A stretch of 64,000 bases of DNA from Hydrogenophaga sp. 2FB (GTDB lineage Bacteria > Pseudomonadota > Gammaproteobacteria > Burkholderiales > Burkholderiaceae_C). Positions 25,128 to 33,582 of the stretch are shown here, in pieces. Position 1 is the stretch's first letter, and every line of letters begins with the position of its first letter. The DNA lies in assembly GCF_005503365.1 (NCBI RefSeq), contig NZ_SCML01000022.1, forward strand, positions 35,618-99,617. The letters are read 5' to 3'. The notes under the pieces were generated by a model. The model did no database searches and had not been told where the DNA came from. It saw nothing but the letters and a program-made list of their open reading frames with translations. The position numbers and the translations under genes are program-made.

Positions 25128-25642
25128 GAACCGCCATGTCGCTCACATCCACGCGCTTTTTCTCCACCGCCGTGTTGACGGCAGCCGCCTTGCTCACGGG
25201 TTGTGCCGCACCCAAGGCCTACAACTACACCGCGTTCAAACAGGCCAAGCCCCGCTCCATCCTGGTGCTGCCGCCGGTCAACGAATCGGTCGACATCAAG
25301 GCCACCTACAGCCTGTTGTCGCACAGCAGCAAGCCGCTGGCGGAGGCGGGCTACTACGTGCTCGGCAGCGCCACGGTGGTGGAAGCGCAGGCGCGTCTGG
25401 TGGATGCCCAAACCGGCACCTTGCTGTGGGACGGCAAGGCCACGGCCTCCAGCGAAGAAGGCAGGAGCAACAACAACGGGCTGGTCGGCATGTTGATCAC
25501 GGCGGTGGTGCAACAGGTCATCAGTTCGGCCACCGACCAAGGCCACGAGATCGCGGGCATTGCCCGCCAGCGCCTGCTGTCCGTGCGCGCAGGCAACGGC
25601 ATCCTGCCGGGGCCTCGGCATCTTGCGTACGGACAACCGTAG
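25124..25642 (+). CDS. DUF799 (GNA1162-like) lipoprotein, internally shortened
   Basis: Lipoprotein of the DUF799/GNA1162 family, 172 residues. The signal ends in lipobox LLTGC. The N-terminal block RSILVLPPVNESVDIKATYS and the late block QARLVDAQTGTLLWDGKA are clear family matches, but the central portion that normally lies between LAEAGYYV and the late beta strands is absent: the sequence runs from GYYVLG directly into SATVVEAQARL near base 25371. The family is usually roughly 210-220 residues, so about 45 residues appear lost in frame. The gene begins in an ATGA overlap with DUF4810. Combined with the broken csgG upstream this looks like a decaying operon. Confidence 0.7.
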   Translation: MRTAMSLTSTRFFSTAVLTAAALLTGCAAPKAYNYTAFKQAKPRSILVLPPVNESVDIKATYSLLSHSSKPLAEAGYYVLGSATVVEAQARLVDAQTGTLLWDGKATASSEEGRSNNNGLVGMLITAVVQQVISSATDQGHEIAGIARQRLLSVRAGNGILPGPRHLAYGQP

Positions 25643-25686
25643 GCCTGGCGCAACCCTCCGCGCGCCGGAGGCGTTGTTGTGGCGCT

Positions 25687-25866
25687 TTACTTCTTCTTGC
25701 GTTCGTTCGCGCGCCGCACCTGGCGGCTTTGATGGGCCTGCGCTTCAACGGCCTGCTTTTCCGTGCGCCGCCTGGTGATGCGCCGCACGACGAAGCGGGC
25801 GACACCGAACGACAGGATCGCCACCAGGCCCGCGACCACCACACCCGTCAACTCCATGTTGTCCAT
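25687..25866 (-). CDS. Small single-pass membrane protein (59 aa)
   Basis: A short reading frame of 59 residues. It starts MDNMELTGVVVAGLVAILSFGVARFVV, one membrane helix of about 20 residues, then a strongly basic, charged tail rich in Arg, Gln and Lys ending RANERKKK. GAGGA lies about 11 bases before the ATG at 25866. The topology predicted from the positive tail is N-out, C-in. It has no recognised domain. It lies alone on the minus strand between the DUF799 gene and the DNA glycosylase gene, 71 bases downstream of the latter's stop, so it could be the last gene of the parE-parC-glycosylase transcript. Confidence 0.5.
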   Translation of the reverse strand: MDNMELTGVVVAGLVAILSFGVARFVVRRITRRRTEKQAVEAQAHQSRQVRRANERKKK

Positions 25867-25937
25867 GTCCGTCCAAATCCTCTAAAAAAAATCACACATC
25901 CAACGCCCGGATCGGCTCACCGCACTCGCCGTGTCTG

Positions 25938-27050
25938 TCAGGCGTCGGCCCGTTGGGCCAGGAAGACTTCGAACCGCGCCAGTTCCTCGTCGAGCGCACG
26001 CCGAAAGCGCGCATCCCGCGGGCGTGCCGCGGCGAACCCGAGTTCGTGGCGAAGCTGCCCGCGCTCCAGCCGCAGGTTGGCCCAACCCACCATCTCTTCA
26101 CCCCACAGCACGGGCAAGGCGTAGTGGCCCATGGTGCGCTGGGGCGCCGGCACATAGGCCTCGAAGCGGTACGCCCAGCGCCACAGCATCTCGAAGCGCC
26201 GCCGGTCCCACACCACCGGATCGAAGGGCGCGAGCAAGCGCACACCGTCGCCGGTCTGGTGGCGGCGCGAAGCGGGGTTTTCGTCCGCGGGCCAGAACCA
26301 GGCGGTGCCATCGATGTCGGCATGGCCGTAGCGTTCGCGTGCTGCCTTCACGACAGCGCGCGTTTCGACCGACAGTTGGGCCGCCCCATACCGCAGCAAG
26401 GTGACCAGGTAGCCCAGGCTGGGCGCGGGGATTGGCGCGTACAGCGCCACGATGGCATCGACCAGGGCCTCGGCGCGTGCCCGCCGGGCGGCAGGACTCT
26501 CGTCCTGCTCGATGTGCTGCATCGCTTCGTACACGCGGGTGCCCGCTTCGCGGCGGCGCACGCGCAGCCAGCCATACTGGTGCATGCGCTCCAGCAAGCG
26601 GGTGCTGGCATTGAGTTCGCCGCCCCAATACCCCGCGATGCGGCCGTGGTGAACAAAGGCCTCGCCCACTTCACGGGGATGCACCGCGCCCCTCTCCCGC
26701 ACAAAGGCCAACACCTCGCGTGCCTGTTGCTCCGTGGCAGCGTCCCAAGGGCGGCGTGGCGTGCGTGGGTGCAGCAAGGCCAGCATCTCGCGCGGCAAGA
26801 AGCCGTAGTTGACGAAGATGTCCTCCTCGATGCCCAGCCGCTCGTAGCGGCGCTCCAGGTCGCCCGCGCGGTAGTCGCGCACGCGCTGGTAGAGGATGAG
26901 GTCCTGCGCGCGGGCCGGCGCCCGCATCGGATCGGCCTGCACAAACCCGAGCCGGCGGATCGCGGCCGGCAGCGTCACCGGCTTGAACAGGCTGCGCGCG
27001 ATCGCGTAGCGGCGCAGCTCGTCCAGCGTGGGCGACCGCGCCATGGGCAT
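25938..27050 (-). CDS. AlkX/YcaQ-like winged-helix DNA glycosylase
   Basis: DNA glycosylase of the HTH_42 (AlkZ/AlkX) family, which removes bulky or cross-linked bases from DNA. The product, 370 residues, consists of tandem winged helices. The family's catalytic QxD motif is visible in GFVQADPMRAP near the N-terminus, placing it with E. coli YcaQ/AlkX (QxD) rather than AlkZ (QxQ). Other family stretches are NYGFLPREMLALLHP, VVWDRRRFEMLWRWAYRFEAYVP and HYALPVLWGEEMVGWANLRLERG. The start ATG 27050 is four bases after the parC stop (an ATG at 27044 is an alternative), so it is translationally coupled to the topoisomerase IV genes. That link between repair and topoisomerase fits the LexA-like site upstream of parE. 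Confidence 0.8.
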   Translation of the reverse strand: MPMARSPTLDELRRYAIARSLFKPVTLPAAIRRLGFVQADPMRAPARAQDLILYQRVRDYRAGDLERRYERLGIEEDIFVNYGFLPREMLALLHPRTPRRPWDAATEQQAREVLAFVRERGAVHPREVGEAFVHHGRIAGYWGGELNASTRLLERMHQYGWLRVRRREAGTRVYEAMQHIEQDESPAARRARAEALVDAIVALYAPIPAPSLGYLVTLLRYGAAQLSVETRAVVKAARERYGHADIDGTAWFWPADENPASRRHQTGDGVRLLAPFDPVVWDRRRFEMLWRWAYRFEAYVPAPQRTMGHYALPVLWGEEMVGWANLRLERGQLRHELGFAAARPRDARFRRALDEELARFEVFLAQRADA

Positions 27051-27054
27051 CGGC

Positions 27055-29409
27055 TTACTCCACCCGCGTGATGCGGTTGGGCTTGAAGCCGAGGTCCGCC
27101 GCCTTGCCCTTGCGGCCACGCGCCGCGCGTGCGTTGTTCAGGCTGCGGATCTCCAGCGTTTCATCGCGCTCCTTGCCGCCGCGCCCGATGCCGTCGATCT
27201 TCACGCTGCGCGTGTAGGCGGCCGCGCCGGCCAGGGTGTCCTTCGCTTCCAGGTCGATCAGCATCAGGCCGCGACCGCCCTTCTCCATCAGCTTGAGTTC
27301 GCCGATCTCGAAGGTGAGGATGCGCCCACCCGCAGAAGCGCAGCACACGTGCGTGGCCGGCACCAGCGGCGTGCCGCCGGAGGTGAAGGCTGCGTGCGAC
27401 GGCGCGCAGGGCGTCTCGCCCTCGCCCAGGCTGATGAAGGTCTTGCCGCCGCGCTGGCGCGTGGTCATGTTCTCCACCGTCGCCAGGAAACCGTAGCCTC
27501 CGCTGTTGCTCAGCAGCACGGCCGCGTTGGCCGGGCCGGCGAAATAGTGCAGCGGCTGCGTGCCGCTCTCCAGCTCGATCAGTGTGGTGATGGGCTGGCC
27601 ATCACCGCGCGCGCCGGGCAGGCTGGCCACCGGCACCGAGTACACGCGCCCGTTGCTGCCGAAGGTGATGAGCGTGTCGACCGTGCGGCATTCGAAGGTG
27701 CCGTACAGGCCGTCGCCGGCCTTGAACGCGAAGCTGCCGGCTTCGTGCCCGTGGCCGGTGCGCGCGCGCACCCAGCCTTTGCTGGAGATCACCACGGTCA
27801 CCGGTTCGTCCACCACCTTGATCTCGGCCACGGCCTTCTTCTCGGCCTGGATCAGCGTGCGGCGCTCGTCGGCGAAGGTCTTGGCGTCGGCCTCGATCTC
27901 TTTCACCATCAGGCGCTTCAAGCTGCCCGGGTTGCCCAGAATGTCTTCCAGCTTGCTTTGCTCTTCGCGCAGTTCCTTCAACTCCTGCTCGATCTTGATC
28001 GCCTCGAGCCGCGCCAACTGGCGCAAGCGGATTTCAAGAATGTCTTCCGCCTGCCGGTCGGTGAGCTTGAAGCGTTCGATCAGCGCGGCCTTGGGCTCGT
28101 CGCTGTTGCGGATGATGCGGATCACCTCGTCGATGTTCAGCAGCACCAGCTGCCGGCCTTCGAGGATGTGGATGCGGTCCAGCACCTTGTTCAGGCGGTG
28201 CTGCGAACGGCGGGTGATGGTGCCCTGGCGGAATTCGATCCACTCGGTGAGCATCTGCCGCAGCGACTTCTGCGTCGGCCGCCCGTCGAGCCCGATCATG
28301 GTGAGGTTGATCGGCGCCGAGGTTTCCAGACTGGTGTGCGCCAGCAACGCGGTGATGAGTTCCTGCTGCTCGATGCGGCTGCTCTTGGGCTCGAACAGCA
28401 GGCGCACCGGGGCGTCCTTGCTCGACTCGTCGCGCACACCGTCGAGCACCATCAGGATGCTGGCCTTGAGTTGCGTCTGTTCCTGCGTGAGCGCCTTCTT
28501 GCCGGCCTTCACCTTGGGGTTGGTGAGTTCCTCGATTTCTTCGAGCACGCGCTGCGTGCTCACGCCCGGCGGCAGTTCGTTCACCACGAGTTGCCACTGG
28601 CCGCGCGCGAGGTCTTCGATCTTCCAGCGCGCGCGCACCTTGAGGCTGCCGCGACCGGTGCGGTAGGCGTCGGCGATGTCGCCCGCCGGGCTGATGATCT
28701 GGCCACCGCCCGGGTAGTCGGGCCCGGGCAGGATGGCGAGCAATTCGTCGTCGGCCAGCTTGGGGTTCTTCACCAGCGCCACGCAGGCATCGGCCACTTC
28801 GCGCAGGTTGTGGCTGGGGATTTCGGTGGCCAGGCCCACGGCAATGCCCGATGCGCCGTTGAGCAGGTTGAACGGCAGGCGCGCGGGCAACTGCTTGGGT
28901 TCGACGGTGGAGCCGTCGTAGTTGGGCACGAAGTCCACCGTGCCTTCGTCGATCTCGTCGAGCAGCAAGGTGGTGATCTTGGCCAGCCGCGCTTCGGTGT
29001 AACGCATCGCCGCCGCACCGTCGCCGTCGCGCGAACCGAAGTTGCCCTGGCCGTCGATGAGGGGGTAGCGCTGCGCGAAGTCCTGCGCCATGCGCACCAG
29101 CGCGTCGTACGCGGCCTGGTCACCATGTGGGTGGAAACGGCCGAGAACATCACCCACGACGCGCGCGCTCTTCACAGGGCGTGCCGCGGTGTTGCGGTTG
29201 GGCCCGCTGAAGCTCAGACCCATGCGGTCCATGCTGTAGAGAATGCGGCGCTGCACCGGCTTCTGGCCGTCGCACACGTCGGGCAGCGCGCGGCCCTTCA
29301 CGACCGAGAGTGCGTATTCGAGGTAGGCGCGCTGCGCGTAGTTCGCGAGGTTCATGCCGTCGTCGTCCGGGGCGGACAGCGGCAGTTCAGGGGTGTTCAG
29401 ATCGGACAT
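27055..29409 (-). CDS. parC: DNA topoisomerase IV subunit A
   Basis: DNA-cleaving subunit of topoisomerase IV, which separates linked daughter chromosomes together with ParE. 784 residues, normal for the betaproteobacterial protein. The catalytic tyrosine is Tyr137 in [11 protein letters not shown]. The quinolone region reads [13 protein letters not shown], so the position of E. coli ParC Ser80 is Gln98 and that of Glu84 is Asp102. The breakage domain is followed by a coiled-coil tower ([31 protein letters not shown]) and a C-terminal beta-pinwheel. It follows parE by 12 bases on the same strand. Confidence 0.95.
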   Translation of the reverse strand: MSDLNTPELPLSAPDDDGMNLANYAQRAYLEYALSVVKGRALPDVCDGQKPVQRRILYSMDRMGLSFSGPNRNTAARPVKSARVVGDVLGRFHPHGDQAAYDALVRMAQDFAQRYPLIDGQGNFGSRDGDGAAAMRYTEARLAKITTLLLDEIDEGTVDFVPNYDGSTVEPKQLPARLPFNLLNGASGIAVGLATEIPSHNLREVADACVALVKNPKLADDELLAILPGPDYPGGGQIISPAGDIADAYRTGRGSLKVRARWKIEDLARGQWQLVVNELPPGVSTQRVLEEIEELTNPKVKAGKKALTQEQTQLKASILMVLDGVRDESSKDAPVRLLFEPKSSRIEQQELITALLAHTSLETSAPINLTMIGLDGRPTQKSLRQMLTEWIEFRQGTITRRSQHRLNKVLDRIHILEGRQLVLLNIDEVIRIIRNSDEPKAALIERFKLTDRQAEDILEIRLRQLARLEAIKIEQELKELREEQSKLEDILGNPGSLKRLMVKEIEADAKTFADERRTLIQAEKKAVAEIKVVDEPVTVVISSKGWVRARTGHGHEAGSFAFKAGDGLYGTFECRTVDTLITFGSNGRVYSVPVASLPGARGDGQPITTLIELESGTQPLHYFAGPANAAVLLSNSGGYGFLATVENMTTRQRGGKTFISLGEGETPCAPSHAAFTSGGTPLVPATHVCCASAGGRILTFEIGELKLMEKGGRGLMLIDLEAKDTLAGAAAYTRSVKIDGIGRGGKERDETLEIRSLNNARAARGRKGKAADLGFKPNRITRVE

Positions 29410-29421
29410 GGATGTTCAGAT

Positions 29422-31392
29422 TCAGATATCGATTTCCACCGAGTCGCCATGCAACTCCATCAACTCGCGGCGCGAGGCGGCCTCGCCTTTGCCCATGAGC
29501 TTGGTGATGAGCGCTTCGGTGCCGGCGAAGTCGACCGCGCCCAGCACCACCGGCATGAGGCGGCGCGTGTCGGGGTTGAGGGTGGTGTCCCACAGCTGTT
29601 CGGCGCTCATTTCGCCCAGGCCTTTGAAGCGGCTGATCTGGCATTTTTCAGGCGCCACGCCGTCCTTGGCGCTCTTGTCCAGGATGGCGTGCAACTCGCC
29701 TTCGTCGAGCGCGTACTGCTTGGCCGCGGGCTTCTTGCCGCGCGCGGGGATGTCCACGCGGAACAGCGGCGGGCGCGCCACGAACACGTGGCCGGCTTCG
29801 ATGAGCTTGGGAAAGTGGCGGAAGAACAGCGTGAGCAACAGCACCTGGATGTGCGAGCCGTCGACGTCGGCGTCGGACAGGATGCAGACCTTGCCGTAGC
29901 GCAAACCGCTCAGGTCGGGCGTGTCGTTCGGGCCGTGCGGGTCCACGCCGATGGCGACCGAGATGTCGTGGATTTCGGTGTTGGCGAACAGGCGGTCGCG
30001 CTCGACTTCCCAGGTGTTGAGCACCTTGCCGCGCAGGGGCAACACGGCCTGGCTCTCCTTGTCGCGGCCCATCTTGGCGCTGCCGCCGGCGGAATCGCCC
30101 TCGACCAGGAACACCTCGTTGTGCGCCAGGTCCTTGCTCTCGCAATCGGTCAGCTTGCCAGGCAGCACGGCCACGCCCGAGCCCTTGCGCTTCTCGACTT
30201 TCTGGCCGGCCTTCTGCCGCGACTGCGCGGCCTTGATGGCGAGTTCGGCCAGCTTCTTGCCGTAGTCCACGTGCTGGTTGAGCCACAGCTCCAGCGTGGG
30301 CCGCACGAAGCTGCCGACCAGGCGCACGGCGTCGCGCGAGTTCAGGCGTTCCTTGATCTGGCCCTGGAACTGCGGGTCGAGCACCTTGGCGCTCAGCACA
30401 TAGCTGGCGCGTGCGAACACGTCTTCGGGCAGCAGCTTCACGCCCTTGGGCAGCAGCGCGTGCAGTTCGATGAAGCCTTTGACGGCCTGGAACAGGCCAT
30501 CGCGCAGGCCGCTTTCGTGCGTGCCGCCGGCACTCGTGGGAATCAGGTTGACGTAGCTCTCGCGCACCGGCTGGCCGTCTTCGGTGAAGGCGACGCACCA
30601 GGCCGCGCCCTCGCCTTCGGCGAAGCTGTCGTGCCCGCTGTCGGCAAAACCTTCGCCTTCGAACAGCGGAATCACCGGCTCGCCGTTGAGCGTCTGCTGC
30701 AGGTAGTCGCGCAGGCCGCCTTTGTAGAGCCAGGTCTGGACGTCCTTGGTCTTCTCGTTGACCAGGGTGACCGTCACGCCCGGCATCAGCACCGCCTTGC
30801 TGCGCAGCAGGTGGGTGAGCTCGGCCATGGGCAGCGCGGCGGTTTCGAAGTACTTCGCGTCGGGCCAGGCCCGCACCGTCGTGCCTTGCTTGCGGTCATC
30901 CGCGCCCTTGGGGGTGATCACCAGCTTCTCGACCACGTCGCCGGCCGAGAACGCCAGCTTGGCCACCTGGCCTTCGCGGAAGCTGGTCACCTCCAGGCGG
31001 GTGGACAGCGCGTTGGTCACGCTCACGCCCACGCCGTGCAGGCCGCCCGAGAAGCTGTACGCGCCGCCCTTGCCTTTGTCGAACTTGCCACCGGCGTGCA
31101 GGCGGGTGAACACGAGTTCAACCACAGGCGCCTTTTCTTCCGGGTGCAGGCCGAACGGGATGCCACGCCCGTCGTCTTCCACGCTCACCGAATGGTCGGT
31201 GTGCAGCGTGACCTTGATCTTCTTGCCGTATCCGGCCAGGGCCTCGTCGGCCGCGTTGTCCAGCACTTCCTGGATGATGTGCAGCGGGTTGTCGGTGCGG
31301 GTGTACATGCCCGGCCGTTGCTTGACCGGCTCGAGCCCCTTGAGGACGCGGATCGAGCCTTCGGAGTATTCGTTGGGTGTTTGGGTCGCCAT
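29422..31392 (-). CDS. parE: DNA topoisomerase IV subunit B
   Basis: ATPase subunit of topoisomerase IV. 656 residues from ATG 31392 (MATQTPNEYSEGSIRVLKGLE), which is the family's usual start; an upstream extension would run through the promoter. It has the GHKL ATP site (VLDNAADEAL, with the catalytic Glu in the preceding helix, and EDDGRGIPFG), the GLHGVGVSVTNALS lid, and the Toprim domain with LVEGDSAGGSAK and ILSDADVDGSH metal ligands; the C-terminus has QISRFKGLGEMSAEQLW. It is first in the parE-parC-glycosylase unit. The promoter region carries a LexA-box-like sequence. Confidence 0.95.
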   Translation of the reverse strand: MATQTPNEYSEGSIRVLKGLEPVKQRPGMYTRTDNPLHIIQEVLDNAADEALAGYGKKIKVTLHTDHSVSVEDDGRGIPFGLHPEEKAPVVELVFTRLHAGGKFDKGKGGAYSFSGGLHGVGVSVTNALSTRLEVTSFREGQVAKLAFSAGDVVEKLVITPKGADDRKQGTTVRAWPDAKYFETAALPMAELTHLLRSKAVLMPGVTVTLVNEKTKDVQTWLYKGGLRDYLQQTLNGEPVIPLFEGEGFADSGHDSFAEGEGAAWCVAFTEDGQPVRESYVNLIPTSAGGTHESGLRDGLFQAVKGFIELHALLPKGVKLLPEDVFARASYVLSAKVLDPQFQGQIKERLNSRDAVRLVGSFVRPTLELWLNQHVDYGKKLAELAIKAAQSRQKAGQKVEKRKGSGVAVLPGKLTDCESKDLAHNEVFLVEGDSAGGSAKMGRDKESQAVLPLRGKVLNTWEVERDRLFANTEIHDISVAIGVDPHGPNDTPDLSGLRYGKVCILSDADVDGSHIQVLLLTLFFRHFPKLIEAGHVFVARPPLFRVDIPARGKKPAAKQYALDEGELHAILDKSAKDGVAPEKCQISRFKGLGEMSAEQLWDTTLNPDTRRLMPVVLGAVDFAGTEALITKLMGKGEAASRRELMELHGDSVEIDI

Positions 31393-31400
31393 GGGGGCGG

Positions 31401-31433
31401 ATTGTATGTCCCGAAGACTGTATGCAAATACAG
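31401..31433 (-). promoter_or_regulatory. parE promoter with LexA (SOS) box-like operator
   Basis: Bases 31418-31433 read CTGTATGCAAATACAG, a 16-base near-perfect palindrome that fits the SOS consensus CTGT-N8-ACAG with AT-rich centre. On the minus strand a TTGCAT (31427-31422) lies inside it and a TACAAT -10 at 31406-31401 follows after 15 bases, eight bases ahead of the parE ATG. The operator would therefore cover the -35 element, a classic repression site. LexA binding is inference. Confidence 0.55.
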
Positions 31434-31541
31434 ACTTCTCATCGACCGGTCGGCGAACCATGCGCGGGCTTCATCAGTGGTGGCCAAAAAAATCAAGCCC
31501 GGGCGGCATGTCCTTGAGCGGCAAGGCCCATGCTTCTTCGC

Positions 31542-31547
31542 TACAGT
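31542..31547 (+). promoter_or_regulatory. -10 element of a possible leaderless promoter (MFS gene)
   Basis: TACAGT lies exactly six bases before the ATG at 31554, which would put the transcription start on the A of the start codon. No Shine-Dalgarno sequence precedes that ATG. No convincing -35 was found. Confidence 0.35.
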
Positions 31548-31553
31548 TCCCGC

Positions 31554-32795
31554 ATGCCTTCGACCCCCACCCTTCCCATGCCGCCGCGCCTTTCCGCCCT
31601 GCAGGTGCTGGCCTGCGGCGCCATGATCGTCACGCTGTCCATGGGCATTCGCCACGGCTTCGGCCTCTGGCTGCAGCCGATCACCCAGGCCCAGGGCTGG
31701 ACACGTGAAACCTTTTCGTTTGCGCTGGCGATCCAGAACCTGTCCTGGGGCATCTTCGGGATCTTCGCCGGCATGGCGGCCGACCGGTTCGGCGCCTTCC
31801 GCGTGCTGGTGGCTGGCGCGGTGGCCTATGCCCTGGGCCTGACCGGCATGGCCCTGAGCACGACATCGCTGGGCTTTGCCCTCACCACCGGCGTGTTGAT
31901 CGGTGCGGCCCAGGCCGGCACCACTTACGCGGTGGTCTATGGCGTGATCGGCCGGCAGATTCCCGCCGAAAAGCGCTCCTGGGCCATGGGCGTGGCGGCG
32001 GCAGCGGGGTCCTTCGGCCAGTTCCTCATGGTGCCGGTGGAAGGCTGGCTGATCAGCCACGTCGGCTGGCAACAGGCATTGCTGTTCCTTGCGGTCGGGG
32101 TGCTGCTGATCACCCCCCTGGCGCTGGGCCTGCGCGAGCCGGGCTTCGCTGGTGGGCAGGCACCCGCGCGCGAACAGACGATTGCACAGGCGCTGCGCGA
32201 GGCCTTCCGTTACCGCAGCTTTCAACTGCTCATGGCCGGTTACTTCGTCTGCGGTTTCCAGGTGGTGTTCATCGGCGTGCACATGCCGAGTTACCTCAAG
32301 GACAACGGCCTTTCGCCCCAGGTCGCCAGCTACGCGCTGGCCCTGATCGGGCTGTTCAACGTGATCGGCACCTACGCCGCCGGCGCGCTCGGCCAGCGCC
32401 TGGCCAAGCGCCACATCCTGGCGTTCATCTATTTCGCGCGCGCCGCCGTGATCGCGGTGTTCCTGATCGTGCCGCTGTCACCCATGAGCGTGTACGTGTT
32501 CTCCGCCGTCATGGGCATGCTGTGGCTGTCGACCGTGCCCCCCACCAACGCGGTGGTGGCGCAGATCTTCGGCGTGGCCCACATGTCCATGCTGGGTGGC
32601 TTCATCTTCTTCAGCCACCAGATCGGCAGCTTCATGGGCGTGTGGCTGGGCGGCGTGCTGTACGACCAGACCGGCAGCTACGACATCGTCTGGTACCTCG
32701 CGATCGCGCTGGGTGTGTTCGCCGGGCTGATCAACCTGCCGGTGCGTGAAACACCGATCGCGCGCGCACCGCAACGCGTGGAGGCGGCGGCGTGA
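31554..32795 (+). CDS. MFS transporter (oxalate/formate antiporter or monocarboxylate-like)
   Basis: Inner-membrane secondary transporter, 413 residues with 12 predicted membrane segments. The N-terminal helix SMGIRHGFGLWLQPI and the GWTRETFSFALAIQNL stretch are typical of the oxalate/formate-antiporter and monocarboxylate-type MFS group; the loop 2-3 motif is AADRFGAFRVLV. It shows the helix 7 region FVCGFQVVFIGVHMPSYL seen in bacterial homologues. It is divergent from parE and its stop overlaps the GTG of a small membrane peptide (GTGA), which in turn overlaps a methyltransferase. The substrate is unknown, probably a small organic acid. Confidence 0.8.
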   Translation: MPSTPTLPMPPRLSALQVLACGAMIVTLSMGIRHGFGLWLQPITQAQGWTRETFSFALAIQNLSWGIFGIFAGMAADRFGAFRVLVAGAVAYALGLTGMALSTTSLGFALTTGVLIGAAQAGTTYAVVYGVIGRQIPAEKRSWAMGVAAAAGSFGQFLMVPVEGWLISHVGWQQALLFLAVGVLLITPLALGLREPGFAGGQAPAREQTIAQALREAFRYRSFQLLMAGYFVCGFQVVFIGVHMPSYLKDNGLSPQVASYALALIGLFNVIGTYAAGALGQRLAKRHILAFIYFARAAVIAVFLIVPLSPMSVYVFSAVMGMLWLSTVPPTNAVVAQIFGVAHMSMLGGFIFFSHQIGSFMGVWLGGVLYDQTGSYDIVWYLAIALGVFAGLINLPVRETPIARAPQRVEAAA

Positions 32796-32923
32796 GCAAG
32801 CCCCTGGCCGTGCGCGCGCTGGCCTGGACCGCGGCGGTCGCGGCCCTGCTGGCCACGTTCGCGCTCTACCACCGGCCCGAATTCCTGGTGAACCTGGCGG
32901 ACCAGCTCTGGAGCTGCTTCTGA
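32792..32923 (+). CDS. 43-residue membrane peptide coupled to MFS gene
   Basis: Short reading frame starting at GTG 32792 inside the MFS stop (GTGA) and ending in TGATG, so that its stop overlaps the methyltransferase ATG. The product has an N-terminal helix AVRALAWTAAVAALLATFALY, one membrane span, followed by HRPEFLVNLADQLWSCF. The double overlap strongly suggests it is translated, as a link in a three-gene chain. No function is known; it may be a subunit or stabiliser of the transporter. Confidence 0.6.
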   Translation: MSKPLAVRALAWTAAVAALLATFALYHRPEFLVNLADQLWSCF

Positions 32924-33510
32924 TGAAGATGGCGCTCCAGCCACCGCAGCCCCTGACCCCGCCCTCTCCCTGGATTCAGCGCTGGCACCACCTGGCCGCT
33001 CCCGGCGGTCAGGTGCTCGACGTGGCCTGCGGCCCCGGCCGGCATCTGTACTGGCTGCACGCGCAGGGCCACCACGTCACGGGCGTCGACCGCTCGCCCG
33101 AAGCGATCGTGAGCACCGCACCACTGGCGCAGGCCGGGGCGCGCATCGTCCAGGCCGACATCGAAAACGGTCCTTGGCCCTTCCCCGGCGAACGCTTCGA
33201 CCTCGTGGTGGTCACCAACTACCTCTGGCGCCCGCTGTTGCCCGCCGTCGTGGACAGCGTGGCCGAGGGCGGCGTGCTGCTCTACGAAACATTTGCTGAC
33301 GGAAATCAGAGCGTGGGCAAGCCCTCGCGGCCGGACTTTCTGCTCCAGCCCGGTGAACTTCTGCAGGCGGCCCAGGGTCTGCACGTGGTGGCCTACGAAG
33401 ACGGTTTCTGCGACCGTCCCGAACGCTTCGTCCAGCGCATGGCGGCGGTGCGAAAACGGCCTGGAACGCCCGTCTCGCCCCCACGGTATCGCCTCGACAC
33501 CGCTGGGTAG
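32923..33510 (+). CDS. Class I SAM-dependent methyltransferase (TehB-like)
   Basis: Cytosolic methyltransferase, 195 residues. The S-adenosylmethionine-binding motif I is VLDVACGPGRHL (about residues 32-43), followed by the acidic VTGVDRSPEAI, motif II QADIENGPWPFPGERFDLVVVTNYLWR and a late LLYETFADGN. It resembles TehB-type small methyltransferases involved in detoxification. Its start overlaps the stop of the 43-residue peptide (TGATG) and an additional ATG lies two codons in. The substrate is unknown. A gap of 72 bases follows before dapA. Confidence 0.75.
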   Translation: MKMALQPPQPLTPPSPWIQRWHHLAAPGGQVLDVACGPGRHLYWLHAQGHHVTGVDRSPEAIVSTAPLAQAGARIVQADIENGPWPFPGERFDLVVVTNYLWRPLLPAVVDSVAEGGVLLYETFADGNQSVGKPSRPDFLLQPGELLQAAQGLHVVAYEDGFCDRPERFVQRMAAVRKRPGTPVSPPRYRLDTAG

Positions 33511-33582
33511 AATGCAAGGTTCGCGCGCCGCCCACCCTCGGGATGGGAAATCGGTGGACGCTCAAAATTCAAGTCTCTACTT

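Noticed and set aside
27028..31626. A 1532-codon open frame on the plus strand across parC and parE
   Set aside because: It is antisense to two well-supported genes, has no domain resemblance, and long open antisense frames are expected in GC-rich codon-biased DNA.
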